Origin: JBCCXL01 sp039191605
GTDB taxonomy: Bacteria > Acidobacteriota > Thermoanaerobaculia > Multivoradales > JAHZIX01
Length of the DNA: 64,000 bases
NCBI GenBank assembly: GCA_039191605.1
Contig: JBCCXL010000025.1
Location: 1 to 64,000, forward strand
Reading direction: 5' to 3'
A program made the position numbers and the translations under genes. The notes beneath the pieces were generated by a model, which saw only the letters and a list, made by a program, of their open reading frames with translations, made no database searches and was not told the origin of the DNA. Positions 35,634 through 44,118 of this stretch are shown in pieces (position 1 is the first letter of the stretch; every line of letters starts with the position of its first letter).

Positions 35634-35644
35634 AGCGGCGGGCT
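35614..35644 (-). terminator. Rho-independent terminator of long greA (minus strand), inside anti-sigma 3' end
   Basis: On the minus strand AGCCCGC (35644-35638) pairs with GCGGGCT (35623-35617), with an inner CGC/GCG step, and is followed by TTTTCTATTTCT. It lies ~125 bases beyond the greA stop and overlaps the stop codon of the oppositely oriented anti-sigma gene. Confidence 0.65.
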
Positions 35645-35767
35645 AGTCAACCTGTAGGCCAGTGAATCCGCAGGCTAATCAGGCAGAGAGGCGTATCCCC
35701 CTCTCGAGCTCCCCTCAGTGGGTCCCCTTCCGGCAGAGCTCCCAATGGAGCTCCTTCGAGAGCTTCC

Positions 35768-37849
35768 TCAGGCGGGGTTGAAGACCTCGATGGCGGCGAT
35801 GGTGTACTCGGTACCGGAGTAGTTCAGGGTATCGCCCACCCGCTTGCCGAGGATCTTCTGCGCCAGCTCCGACTCGTAGGAGATGATGTCCGACTCCGGG
35901 TCGCTCTCCCAGGGGCCGAGGATGGTCAGGGAGGAGCCCTCGCCGCCGTCGAGGGTCAGCCTGGTGCCGATGACCACCTGGTCCGTCTGCACCGCGTTGA
36001 GGTCGATGGGGCGAGTCCGGGAAAGGTCGCTGTTGAGGGCGGCGAGTCGGGCCGAGAGGTATTCATGGCGCTGGCGGGCGCTCTTGTATTCAAAATTCTC
36101 TCGCAGATCACCGAGGGCTCGCGCTTCTTCGATGGCCTTGCGGTTCGCCGGTAGCTCCACGCTCTTGAGGTGGCGGAATTCCTCCCGCTTGGTCTCGATG
36201 GAGCTCTCAAGGGCGTAGAGGGGAGCGTCCTGGTCGTCCCGCAGGTCGGAGAATTTGAGCTCCAGGGAGGTCACCAGGGCGTCCCGCTGGTAGCCCTCTA
36301 GAGCGGCGCTCTTGGTGATCGCATCGCGGGCTGGCTCCGCCTGCTCGGGCTCCAGGTCCTGCAATAGCTTAGGGGCCGTGCCGCCGCTCTCCAGCAGGGG
36401 AACCAGGCGGGAGGCGCGGTAGCTGGCGAAAGCTTCGTCCTGCAGCGCGGTGAGCAGCTGCTTGAGCAGGCGCAGGGGGTTGTGCTGGCGCAGCCCGTCG
36501 TCGTCGCTGGCACGTTCGGCGAGCCAAACGAAACCTGCGGGGTTCTTGCGCGGCTGGGAGAGCAGCTGCTCGATGAAGCTCTTGCGCTCCTCCGGCGCTT
36601 CCGCGGTGAGACCCGCTAGCAGCAGGTCCAGCAGACGTGGGTCTTCCTCGCGGGCGATGAAGCGGCCGAAGTGCTGGGGCCAGTCCTCGCGGTCGTTCTG
36701 CACCAGCTCGTAGACCCGCTGCCGCAGGGCGCGGTCGTCCAGCCCGCCGACGAGCTCGAGGAGGTTAGGGCTCTGGGCCACCAGGGTCTCGGGGGTCCAC
36801 TCGACGTCGGTGAGGGTGGTGCCAGCGCGATCCAGGGCGTGCCAGATCTCGAAAGCTCGGCCGACCCGGGAGCTCTTGACCTCCTCACCGGCCTTGTGGA
36901 GGGCATCGACCATCCTCTTCTTGAGGCCGGCGTCACGATCCGCGTTGCGCTTCAGCAGGTCGATCTTGCCGCGAATTCCGGCGCGTTCGAAGGCGGTCCA
37001 AAGAGCGGAGAAGGCGTCCTCGCTGGTGGCCGCCCAGCGATAGTTCTGACGGCCTTTGGCTTGGGTGAGCACCTGAGGGTGCTTGCGGGCGGCGGTCCAC
37101 CAGCGATTCCAGCCTTTCTCGGTGATCACGCCGGTGAGAGCTTGGCGCACCTCGGTGGCGGTCATCGGACTGTTGTAGCTCACCAGCACTCGGCGCAGCA
37201 GCTCGGAGGGGTCCTGCTTGGCCAATTCCCTGAGGCTTTCGGGATCCTCCAGCTTCTGCCGCAGGACGTGGTCGGGCTCCAGCGCCTGAAGCATCTTGGC
37301 GGCGGCACGAAAGCCCACCATCAGCCCCTTGTGGCGCTCGAGATCGACCTTGAAGCTCTCCAAGGCAATATTGATCTCGACGATGCGTCCGGCTCCGCGG
37401 CCCACCATCCACACCGGAGTGCCGATGTCGAAGCCCATCAGCGCCTTGAGTCGGTCGACCCGATCCCAGGTCTTGGCGGGATCCTTCTGCACTTTGTCGA
37501 GGCCGACCTTACTCTCCAGCAGCTCGTACATGCTGTGGTCGTCATAGATGCTGCGCAGACAGACCAGAATCGCCTTGTGGAGATCTTCTGGCTCATAGAT
37601 CGTAGGGCCGATGCGGCGCAGCAGCTTGAGACGAGGCTCCCAAAGCTCTTTTTCGATCAGCAGATCATCGAGAATCTCCAGCAAGAAGCGGGAGCGATCT
37701 GCCTCGTTGTTGCCGATCAGCGCTCGGGCGACGCCGACGAAGTAATCGAGATCCTCTGGTTGCTTCGAGGAGTGGCCGAGCCACTCGTCCTCGATGGCCT
37801 CGAAGTTACCTTTGGAGAGATGTGCCTGGGTTTGCTTAGAAATCGCCAT
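35768..37849 (-). CDS. greA: Long-form GreA transcription elongation factor
   Basis: 693 residues from the ATG at 37847-37849, more than four times normal GreA (~158). The last ~160 residues are a full GreA: the coiled coil with its acidic tip 'ARALGDLRENFEYKSARQRH' (the Asp and Glu that coordinate magnesium in the RNA polymerase secondary channel are kept) and the FKBP-like domain ending 'LGKRVGDTLNYSGTEYTIAAIEV'. The preceding ~530 residues are helical, without known motif apart from the shape 'GTPVWMVGRGAGRIVEINIALESFKVD' (~150-180), which looks like a small beta-barrel. Similar long GreA proteins occur in spirochaetes. It should rescue backtracked polymerase; the role of the N-terminal part is unknown. 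Confidence 0.88.
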   Translation of the reverse strand: MAISKQTQAHLSKGNFEAIEDEWLGHSSKQPEDLDYFVGVARALIGNNEADRSRFLLEILDDLLIEKELWEPRLKLLRRIGPTIYEPEDLHKAILVCLRSIYDDHSMYELLESKVGLDKVQKDPAKTWDRVDRLKALMGFDIGTPVWMVGRGAGRIVEINIALESFKVDLERHKGLMVGFRAAAKMLQALEPDHVLRQKLEDPESLRELAKQDPSELLRRVLVSYNSPMTATEVRQALTGVITEKGWNRWWTAARKHPQVLTQAKGRQNYRWAATSEDAFSALWTAFERAGIRGKIDLLKRNADRDAGLKKRMVDALHKAGEEVKSSRVGRAFEIWHALDRAGTTLTDVEWTPETLVAQSPNLLELVGGLDDRALRQRVYELVQNDREDWPQHFGRFIAREEDPRLLDLLLAGLTAEAPEERKSFIEQLLSQPRKNPAGFVWLAERASDDDGLRQHNPLRLLKQLLTALQDEAFASYRASRLVPLLESGGTAPKLLQDLEPEQAEPARDAITKSAALEGYQRDALVTSLELKFSDLRDDQDAPLYALESSIETKREEFRHLKSVELPANRKAIEEARALGDLRENFEYKSARQRHEYLSARLAALNSDLSRTRPIDLNAVQTDQVVIGTRLTLDGGEGSSLTILGPWESDPESDIISYESELAQKILGKRVGDTLNYSGTEYTIAAIEVFNPA

Positions 37850-37992
37850 AGATCCCAAGACAATACCAAAAAATCCTAGCGCGCCGTAGCACTCTGTCAG
37901 CGCAATTGAGGGGTTGGAAACTCTGGATCCTGCGCACCGGCGGTGTCGCGGCGACGGGATAGGGGGGCTCTGCGCTGCTAGAGTTGGAAGAT

Positions 37993-38895
37993 ATGAAAGA
38001 GGAGACCGCCAATTTCCTCGACGGGTCGTCGTCGTCGGCGGCGCCGGACGAGATCAGCGAAGATCCCGCCGACGAGATCAGCGAAGATCCCGGCGACGAG
38101 ATCAGCGAAGATCCCGGCGGAGAACGTGGGGAGATCACGTCGGGCAGCGAGCTGTCGCGGCTGCTGCGGGATGCTGGGCCCGAGGCGCTGCGGGATCTGC
38201 TGCGCCAGCGGGGGGAGGAGCTCACGGTGGAAGAAGCGCGGCAGGCGCTGCGCAACCCCTTCGTAGACGAGGCCCTGGTGCGCGCCTTGGTGGAGCGGCG
38301 ATCGCTTCTTTCCTCCTACGAGCTGCGCCGAGATTTGGCGGCGCATCCGAGCACCCCGAGGGTGATCGCGTCCCGCTTTTTGGGGGGACTGTATTGGGGC
38401 GACCTGCTGAAGCTATCCCTCAGCCTGCGGGTGCCGCCGGCGGTGAGAGTGTTGGCGGAACGGGAGCTGGTGCAGCGGCTTCCCGGCTTGGCCCTCGGCG
38501 AGAAGGTGAGTCTCGCCCGGCGAGGGGCCCGACCGGTGCTTCATCAGCTGAGGAAAGAATCGCATTTTCGGGTGATCGCGGCGCTGCTGCAGAACCCTCG
38601 GTTGACGGTGGATATCGTGCAGCCCCTGGCGGGGGATCTCCAGGCTCCGCCGGAGATCCTGCGCCAGCTTGCGGAGCATCCCCGTTGGGGAGTGCGCTAC
38701 CCCGTGCGCCTCGCTCTCTGTCGTAATCCACGGACGCCGCCGCAGGTCGCCCTGCGCCTGCTTCCGATGCTGAAGAAGGTCGATCTAAAAGGCTTGGCTT
38801 CCGATCGGCGCATCTCGTCGGTGCTGCGCCGTCGCGCGGCGCGATTGCTTTCGTCGACGCCTCCTCGCGGGACAGGGAGTCTCGGCGGATCCTAG
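37993..38895 (+). CDS. Leucine-rich-variant/HEAT-like repeat protein with DEISEDP repeats
   Basis: 300 residues from ATG with GGAAG upstream. Residues 19-42 are three tandem copies of DEISEDP(A/G), encoded by a 24-bp repeat. The rest is helical and Leu/Arg-rich with ~25-residue periodic units such as 'HPSTPRVIASRFLGGLYWGDLLKLSLSLRVPPAVRVLAER' and 'NPRTPPQVALRLLPMLKKVDLKGLASDRRISSVLRRRAARLL'. The last unit is clearly related to the C-terminus of the protein at 40000-41013 ('RDLRDLRRDRNVPDPVRQTANRLY'). Solenoids of this kind bind proteins; no enzymatic motif is seen. It is divergent from greA and upstream of the rodZ-like operon. Confidence 0.78.
   Translation: MKEETANFLDGSSSSAAPDEISEDPADEISEDPGDEISEDPGGERGEITSGSELSRLLRDAGPEALRDLLRQRGEELTVEEARQALRNPFVDEALVRALVERRSLLSSYELRRDLAAHPSTPRVIASRFLGGLYWGDLLKLSLSLRVPPAVRVLAERELVQRLPGLALGEKVSLARRGARPVLHQLRKESHFRVIAALLQNPRLTVDIVQPLAGDLQAPPEILRQLAEHPRWGVRYPVRLALCRNPRTPPQVALRLLPMLKKVDLKGLASDRRISSVLRRRAARLLSSTPPRGTGSLGGS
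38047..38118 (+). repeat. 24-bp coding tandem repeat, three copies
   Basis: Three consecutive 24-base units encode DEISEDPA, DEISEDPG and DEISEDPG. The second and third are nearly identical at nucleotide level, which points to recent slippage or expansion within the gene. Confidence 0.9.
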
Positions 38896-39112
38896 GGTGA
38901 CGCATCGGTCGCGGACGATCGGCGTAAACACGGCGGTCTGTGCAACTCTCGCAGGTCGAGTACAATAGGCGAGCTTCCGGTATGGGATCTTCGATACGAT
39001 TCGTGCTTCCCGCTCCGGGCCTACCCCAGCCGCCGCGGCGGCACCCCCGTGCCCTCTTCCCGAGCCCAACCCGGTCGTCTCCTGCGAGACGGCGACCTCG
39101 GTAGCTTTTGCG

Positions 39113-40003
39113 ATGACGACCTCCAGCCGCACCACGCCCCGAACCCCACCATGGGAAGGCCCCGACAACCAGGGGATAACCTTCGGAACCTGGCTTCGCC
39201 GACAGCGAGAGGTGCGGGAGATCGAGCTCAAAGAGATCGCCGACAGCACCAAGGTGAGCCTGCGCTATCTACAGGCCTTCGAGCAGGACCGCTTCGAGCT
39301 GCTTCCGGCTCTGGTGTTCTCTCGCGGCTTTCTGCGCCAATACGCCGAATGTGTGGGGCTGGATCCCGACGAGGTCCTGAACTCCTTCCTCTGGGCGATC
39401 AACGCTTCTCAGCCGGAAGAGGAAGAGCCGGAGGAGGTACGCCGCCGCGAGGTCGAGGCGAATCGCTCGATTCTGATCCCGGTGCTGATCCTGGTGGTGG
39501 CCCTGGTGGCTCTGGTGGCGGGGCTCTTGATCTCCTCTGGAGACGAGGAAGAGGCAGCCGCCGAATCCCAGGAAGCGGTGGTGGAGGACTCCGCGCCGGC
39601 GACCTCGGGACCGAATTTCGTCCCGCCGGTGCGTCAGGCGGCGGCCCCCGCTCCAGCGGTGGAGCCCCCACCTCCAGAGCCCTCGGCGCCGCTGGTGGTC
39701 ACCCTGGAGTTCACCCGGGACTGCTGGGTGGAGGCGGTGGTGCGCAACGCTCCCGAGGGGCGTGATCAGCGCATCTCCCAGACTTTCTGGCAGGGAGAAT
39801 CGTTGACCCTCGAGGCGCAGCGGGCGGTGGTGCTGCGCAAGTTGGGCAACGCCGGTGGCGTGCAGGTGGAGGTCAACGGCCTTCCCTTCGAGCTCGGTGG
39901 CCGCGAGGGGCAGGTGATCAATGATCTGCGCATCGATCTGGAGACCGCCGCTGAGCTGCGGGCGGCTGATGCTGGGGCTGCTGATGCCGGAGGTGGTCCT
40001 TGA
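39113..40003 (+). CDS. RodZ-like membrane protein (HTH_25, TM, DUF4115-like)
   Basis: 296 residues. An N-terminal Cro/RodZ-type helix-turn-helix lies at ~24-90 ('GTWLRRQREVREIELKEIAD', 'VSLRYLQAFEQDRFELLPALVFSRGFLRQYAE'). One membrane helix follows at ~119-140 ('ILIPVLILVVALVALVAGLL'), then a Pro/Ala/Glu-rich periplasmic linker and a C-terminal beta domain of the DUF4115 kind ('VVTLEFTRDCWVEAVV', ending 'LGGREGQVINDLRIDL'). RodZ links MreB to the membrane in rods, but in many phyla related proteins have other roles. It is the first gene of a tight four-gene operon; its stop overlaps the next start (TTGA). A TACAAT box at 38961 may belong to its promoter. Confidence 0.85.
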   Translation: MTTSSRTTPRTPPWEGPDNQGITFGTWLRRQREVREIELKEIADSTKVSLRYLQAFEQDRFELLPALVFSRGFLRQYAECVGLDPDEVLNSFLWAINASQPEEEEPEEVRRREVEANRSILIPVLILVVALVALVAGLLISSGDEEEAAAESQEAVVEDSAPATSGPNFVPPVRQAAAPAPAVEPPPPEPSAPLVVTLEFTRDCWVEAVVRNAPEGRDQRISQTFWQGESLTLEAQRAVVLRKLGNAGGVQVEVNGLPFELGGREGQVINDLRIDLETAAELRAADAGAADAGGGP

Positions 40004-41013
40004 ACCCGACCTCGCCGCTGATTCAGCGAGTGCTCGCCGGCGCCGACCGCAACCTCCAGATGCTGGCGGCGGACGGTCTGCTGCCGGTTCCGCCGGAAGA
40101 GCTGATCCCGGTTCAGATTTTTCTCGCCCGTAGCCCCGACGTGGAGGTCTCCACCAAGGCGAAGCTGTCCTTGACGGGAACCGCGCCTCGCTTGGTCTCC
40201 AGCTACCTCAAGGAGGTGGAGGAGATCGCGCCGCTGGAATTCTTCCTGCGCACGTCGTCGGAGCCACTGATTCTGCAGACCATCCTGCAGCGACGGAATC
40301 TCCCCAACCACCTCCTCCTCGAGGTGGCGCCAAAACTGGATGGGGACCTGCAGGAAATTTTGTTGCTGAGACAGGATCAGATCATTCAGGCCCCCCAGAT
40401 TTTGGATGCCCTGGAACAAAACCCTCAGCTTTCCGCCTATTCCAAGCGGCGGATCCAGGAATACCGAGAGCACCTGCTGCCGCGGGAAAAGCCAGAGAAG
40501 CCGAAAACCAAGGCCATCGAGGAGGTCACCGAAGAGGAAGTGCAGGAGGCCATCGCCGAGGTCAAGCGCACGATCCCCGCGGAAGGTGAGGAAGATGACC
40601 TCACGGGGCTCACCGAGGTGCAGATCAAGGCGTTGCCCATTCCGGTGCGTATGAAGCTCACGGTGGGCGCGAACCGCACTCTTCGCGGTATCCTGATTCG
40701 GGACGTCAACTCCACCGTGGCGATGACGTGTCTGGAGAACAACTCCTGGGCGGATACTGAGATCGAATCCGTTTGTCAGAATCGAAACACCCACGAGGAG
40801 GTCATGCTGGGGGTCAGCCGAAATCGCCAGTGGATGAGCAAGTACGCCATCGTTCAAGCCTTTGTCCGGAACCCTAGGGCCCCGGTAGGTCTTGCTATTA
40901 AACTGCTGTCACGATTGTCCGTCCGAGACTTACGGGACCTCCGTCGAGACCGCAATGTCCCCGATCCCGTCCGCCAGACGGCGAATCGGCTGTATAGAAT
41001 CAAAGTAAGATAG
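40000..41013 (+). CDS. Leucine-rich-variant-like solenoid protein of unknown function
   Basis: 337 residues from a TTG that overlaps the upstream stop; GGAGGTGG (39990-39997) just ahead supports it. No signal peptide or membrane helix. The chain is built of ~20-25 residue helical units, for example 'SPDVEVSTKAKLSLTGTAPRLVSSYL' and 'TSSEPLILQTILQRRNLPNHLLLEVA'. A Lys/Glu-rich hinge (~160-205) contains 'EKPEKPKTKAIEEVTEEEVQEAI'. The C-terminus ('AVKLLSRLSVRDL'-like) shares its last repeat with the protein at 37993. Likely a cytoplasmic scaffold acting with the RodZ-like, DnaJ-TPR and phosphatase neighbours. Confidence 0.78.
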   Translation: MNPTSPLIQRVLAGADRNLQMLAADGLLPVPPEELIPVQIFLARSPDVEVSTKAKLSLTGTAPRLVSSYLKEVEEIAPLEFFLRTSSEPLILQTILQRRNLPNHLLLEVAPKLDGDLQEILLLRQDQIIQAPQILDALEQNPQLSAYSKRRIQEYREHLLPREKPEKPKTKAIEEVTEEEVQEAIAEVKRTIPAEGEEDDLTGLTEVQIKALPIPVRMKLTVGANRTLRGILIRDVNSTVAMTCLENNSWADTEIESVCQNRNTHEEVMLGVSRNRQWMSKYAIVQAFVRNPRAPVGLAIKLLSRLSVRDLRDLRRDRNVPDPVRQTANRLYRIKVR

Positions 41014-41023
41014 GAAGCGTCCG

Positions 41024-41671
41024 ATGGCGACGAACTACTACTCCATTCTCGGCGTGCCGCAGAACGCGACGAGGGACCAGGTACGTTCGCGGTTCTTGGA
41101 GTTGGCCCGTCAGCTACACCCGGACCGCTTCCGCGGTGATGCCAAGCGCCAAGCAGAAATCGATTTTCAAGAGATCACTGAGGCGTTCAACATTCTCTCC
41201 AACCCCCAGCGCCGCCGAGACCACGATCGTGAGCTGGCGCGACCGCAGGCGGAAGATGAGCAGGATGACGCGAAGCAGGCAGCAAAGGTTTATATGCAAC
41301 GAGGCGTCAAGTCCTATCGCGAGGGCAACTATTCCGCGGCTGCCGACAGCTTTGATCGCGCTACCAAGGAAAATCCGGAGGATCCCAAGACCTGGTTCCA
41401 CCTCGCTTTGGCCTGTAGCCGCCTGCCGAGATTCCGGCAGCGGGGCCTCGAGGCGATCACGGAGGCCTGTCGTCGGGACGCGATGAACGCGAAATACCAC
41501 AAGCTTGCGGGGCGCATGTATGCCGAGGCGGGGAGCGTCGAGGATGCGGAACGGGCCTATAACCGGGCGCTGCAATGGGGAGGCGAGGATGCCTCCGTGC
41601 GCTCGGCCCTCGACGAGCTGAAGAAGAAATCGAAGCGTGGTGGCCTCTCCTCGCTCTTCGGCAGGTCTTGA
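41024..41671 (+). CDS. DnaJ-domain protein with TPR repeats
   Basis: 215 residues. The J domain is residues ~3-70 with His-Pro-Asp at 32-34 ('ARQLHPDRFRGDAKRQ'), the DnaK-contact motif. A short acidic linker leads to two or three TPR units (~88-195: 'AKVYMQRGVKSYREGNYSAAADSFDRATKENPEDP', 'HKLAGRMYAEAGSVEDAERAYNRALQWG'). The C-terminus is basic. It has neither the Gly/Phe nor the zinc region of true DnaJ, so it is a type-III J protein that probably directs DnaK to a specific client, perhaps one of its operon partners. It starts 10 bases after the preceding gene. Confidence 0.92.
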   Translation: MATNYYSILGVPQNATRDQVRSRFLELARQLHPDRFRGDAKRQAEIDFQEITEAFNILSNPQRRRDHDRELARPQAEDEQDDAKQAAKVYMQRGVKSYREGNYSAAADSFDRATKENPEDPKTWFHLALACSRLPRFRQRGLEAITEACRRDAMNAKYHKLAGRMYAEAGSVEDAERAYNRALQWGGEDASVRSALDELKKKSKRGGLSSLFGRS

Positions 41672-41673
41672 TC

Positions 41674-42450
41674 ATGCTGCGTATCCGAGCCTGCGGACTG
41701 ACGGACATCGGTCTCGCCCGAGCCCACAACGAAGATTGCTTCGGCATTGATGCCGAGAACCAGCTGGCGGTGGTCGCCGACGGCATGGGGGGGCACAGCC
41801 ACGGGGAGGTGGCCTCCCGCATCGCGGTGGAGTCGATCCAGGAATTCGTTGGCACCCGGGTGACCCGGGCGAGCTTCAACGGAGCGCGGCCGGAAGGCAG
41901 CCATAGCGGTTTGCGGCAGCACTCCCGGGTGCTGCGGGATGCCGTACGCTCCGCCCACCACCGGGTGCTCGGGGCGATTCGTGAAGACGGCTCCCTCTAC
42001 GGCATGGGCACCACCGTGGTCGGCTTTCTGCTGCGGGAAGACGTCGCCGCCGTCGCCCACGTCGGGGATAGCCGGGTGTATCGTCTGCGGGGTGGAGACA
42101 TGGAGCTGCTGACCCAGGATCACACCTGGGTCAACGAGCAGGTGATGGCGGGCTTTCTCTCCCCAGAGCAGGCGCGGGTGCATCCCTTAAAGAACGTGAT
42201 CACCCGCGCCCTCGGCGGCGAGTCGGACGTGCAGGTGGATGTCCGAGAGCTGCGCGCCCGCGCCGGGGATGTCTACCTGCTGTGCTCCGATGGCCTGACC
42301 ACGATGATGCAGGATCCCGAGATTCTCGCCGAGGTGACGCGCTCCGGGCGCTCCCTCGAGCAGGTCTGTCGCGGCCTGATTCAGGAAGCGAATTCCCGCG
42401 GTGGGCTGGATAACATCACCGTGATTCTGCTGGCCATCGAGGAAGTCTGA
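41674..42450 (+). CDS. PP2C-family protein serine/threonine phosphatase
   Basis: 258 residues from the ATG two bases after the DnaJ-TPR stop. All PP2C metal motifs are present: 'GLARAHNEDCFGID', 'VVADGMGGHSHGE', 'AHVGDSRVYRL', 'LLCSDGLTTMM' and 'GLDNITVILL'. It should remove phosphate from Ser/Thr of proteins in the cytoplasm with two Mn/Mg ions. Such phosphatases usually oppose an Hanks-type kinase, but none is in the window. Last gene of the RodZ-like operon. Confidence 0.95.
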   Translation: MLRIRACGLTDIGLARAHNEDCFGIDAENQLAVVADGMGGHSHGEVASRIAVESIQEFVGTRVTRASFNGARPEGSHSGLRQHSRVLRDAVRSAHHRVLGAIREDGSLYGMGTTVVGFLLREDVAAVAHVGDSRVYRLRGGDMELLTQDHTWVNEQVMAGFLSPEQARVHPLKNVITRALGGESDVQVDVRELRARAGDVYLLCSDGLTTMMQDPEILAEVTRSGRSLEQVCRGLIQEANSRGGLDNITVILLAIEEV

Positions 42451-42567
42451 GAGATCCCAATCTAGGGATGCCTCCCGTCTCGAGGCTTTCCTCCCAGGAG
42501 CTCCCCCGGATCGGGACGAGCCGAAGGATCCTCGATCGGTGCGGAACCCTCAGTCCCTGAAGAGCCC

Positions 42568-43734
42568 TCAATCTCCGAATAGATAGCCGTCGCGGGCGGT
42601 GATCTCGAATTCCGGGTTAGTCGCCTCCACCTCGACCTCCTGATAGCCGCTCTTATCCGCTGGATGACGGCTCTGGTAGCTCAGCAGGTAATAGCCATTA
42701 TTGGCCTTGGAGACCCTGCTGAGGGCGGTGCGGAAGGTGGAGTGGTTGAAGAGATACTCACCACCGGTGGCGTTGGCGAAATGGTTGAGGCTGCCGGCCA
42801 TGGTGTGGCGCACGTTGGGCAGGCTGAGGTCGATGGCGTAGGTCGCGATGTTGCTGTCGTTGAGGTGGCGGATGGTGGGCTCGGTGTAGCGGGCATCGGG
42901 CTGGTAACCGCCGAAGGTGTCGACACGACCGAAGCCGAGGGAGAAGAGCAGGAGGTTCTTGCGTCCAGGGGTGCTGCCGGCGGCCTTGGCGAGCTCCTGG
43001 AGCCCTTCGTAGATGGTTTCCGTGCTGTCTCCTAGGGCCTCTCCTTGGGGTAGGTGAGCGGCGAGGCTGGGGATTCCTCGATCTCCCTCGTCCCCGATTC
43101 GCGACGGCCAATTCTCGCCTCCGGCGCTGCGCACGGCGCGGTCGATGGCTCCCTCCAGTAGCTCCTGATCCTGAGTGAAGTCCTGGTGCAGGCGCAGCTT
43201 GACGTCATAGCTCAACACCGCGACCCAGTCGCCGGGCTGGAGATCCTGCTGCACCCAATCTTTGGAGTATTTGCCCGCCTGGAGCTGACGCTGGACGATG
43301 CCCGGAGCCTCTCCGGCCTTGCGCCGCTGGTCTTCGAAGAGCAGGATGAAGTAGCGGTCCCGGGGCTGGCGATCGAGATCGCTGCCCCGCGCCTCGAGGC
43401 TGGCCCCGAGATTGGCCTCGGCCTCGCCGCCGGGCTGTGCTTCCAGCAGGCGGTGGCTGTAGAAGACGACGGAGTCCAGGGCCACCAGGTCGCCGTCCTC
43501 GCTGACCCGGAAATCCTCGGGACCAAGGCCGACGACGACATTGCCGGCCTCGTCGGTGACCTGCACGTCCAGCAGCACCTCGGTGACCTCTACGGCGTCC
43601 TCGAAGGTGGCCTCCTGCTGCGCGGCGAGGGGAAGGGCCACCAGCCCTAGGAGCAGAGCCAGCAGGGCGCAGAGACTGCCTCTGCGAAGGGTGCTGGGAG
43701 ACGAGGCGGAAGGGGCATGAAGGGGAGAGGGCAT
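42568..43734 (-). CDS. Secreted VWFA-related (Acidobacterial-type) domain protein
   Basis: 388 residues from the ATG at 43732-43734, preceded by GGAGGT at a 4-base spacing. An N-terminal signal peptide ('LCALLALLLGLVALPLAAQQ') is followed by 'VTEVLLDVQVTDEAGNVVVGLGPEDFRVSEDG', the hallmark of the VWFA-related Acidobacterial domain family, then a von Willebrand A-like fold ('YFILLFEDQRRKAGE...', 'KNLLLFSLGFGRVDTFGGY', 'NDSNIATYAIDLSLP'). The C-terminus 'NNGYYLLSYQSRHPADKSGYQEVEV' is also typical. Function of the family is unknown; members are exported and multiply in Acidobacteriota genomes, which supports the taxonomic guess. Confidence 0.85.
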   Translation of the reverse strand: MPSPLHAPSASSPSTLRRGSLCALLALLLGLVALPLAAQQEATFEDAVEVTEVLLDVQVTDEAGNVVVGLGPEDFRVSEDGDLVALDSVVFYSHRLLEAQPGGEAEANLGASLEARGSDLDRQPRDRYFILLFEDQRRKAGEAPGIVQRQLQAGKYSKDWVQQDLQPGDWVAVLSYDVKLRLHQDFTQDQELLEGAIDRAVRSAGGENWPSRIGDEGDRGIPSLAAHLPQGEALGDSTETIYEGLQELAKAAGSTPGRKNLLLFSLGFGRVDTFGGYQPDARYTEPTIRHLNDSNIATYAIDLSLPNVRHTMAGSLNHFANATGGEYLFNHSTFRTALSRVSKANNGYYLLSYQSRHPADKSGYQEVEVEATNPEFEITARDGYLFGD

Positions 43735-44118
43735 GGGGACCTCCAAAACGAGCGAGGGTACGGGGAGCGGGGACTTGGGAAGCTGGTTCATTGGAGCTGG
43801 TTCAATCGGAGCCTGAGCTGCTCCGCTCATTTGCAACAATCAGAGAAGAGCAAAATGGTTGCCAGCTTGTTCAAATCTGCCTGATGATTCGGCCGCCGCC
43901 GGGATTAGGGCCGCTAACGATCCTCTCGTGCTGGAAATCGAGCGTTCAGCGGGATGATCTGGGCACTGGCGGCGCCTCGCTAGCCTGTCGAGAGCGGCTC
44001 GCTCCGCGGCAGCTGCCCCCGGCGGGGGACGGCGGTGTCCTTCCCGGGGGGCATCTGTCTTGAGGATCAGGACACGGGGTTTAGGGGCGGAGGGTGGCGA
44101 GGTCGGCTAGCGGACGAC
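43735..44118. other. Intergenic region, no supported gene
   Basis: About 380 bases between two minus-strand genes. It includes the ribosome site of the VWFA-like gene and a two-copy 14-bp repeat (AGCTGGTTCATTGG, 43781-43794, with a near copy from 43795). The 3' half (43900-44118) shows no hairpin or gene I can support. Confidence 0.5.

Noticed and set aside
36671..37879. Plus-strand frame of 402 codons
   Set aside because: Antisense shadow of long greA, without domain.
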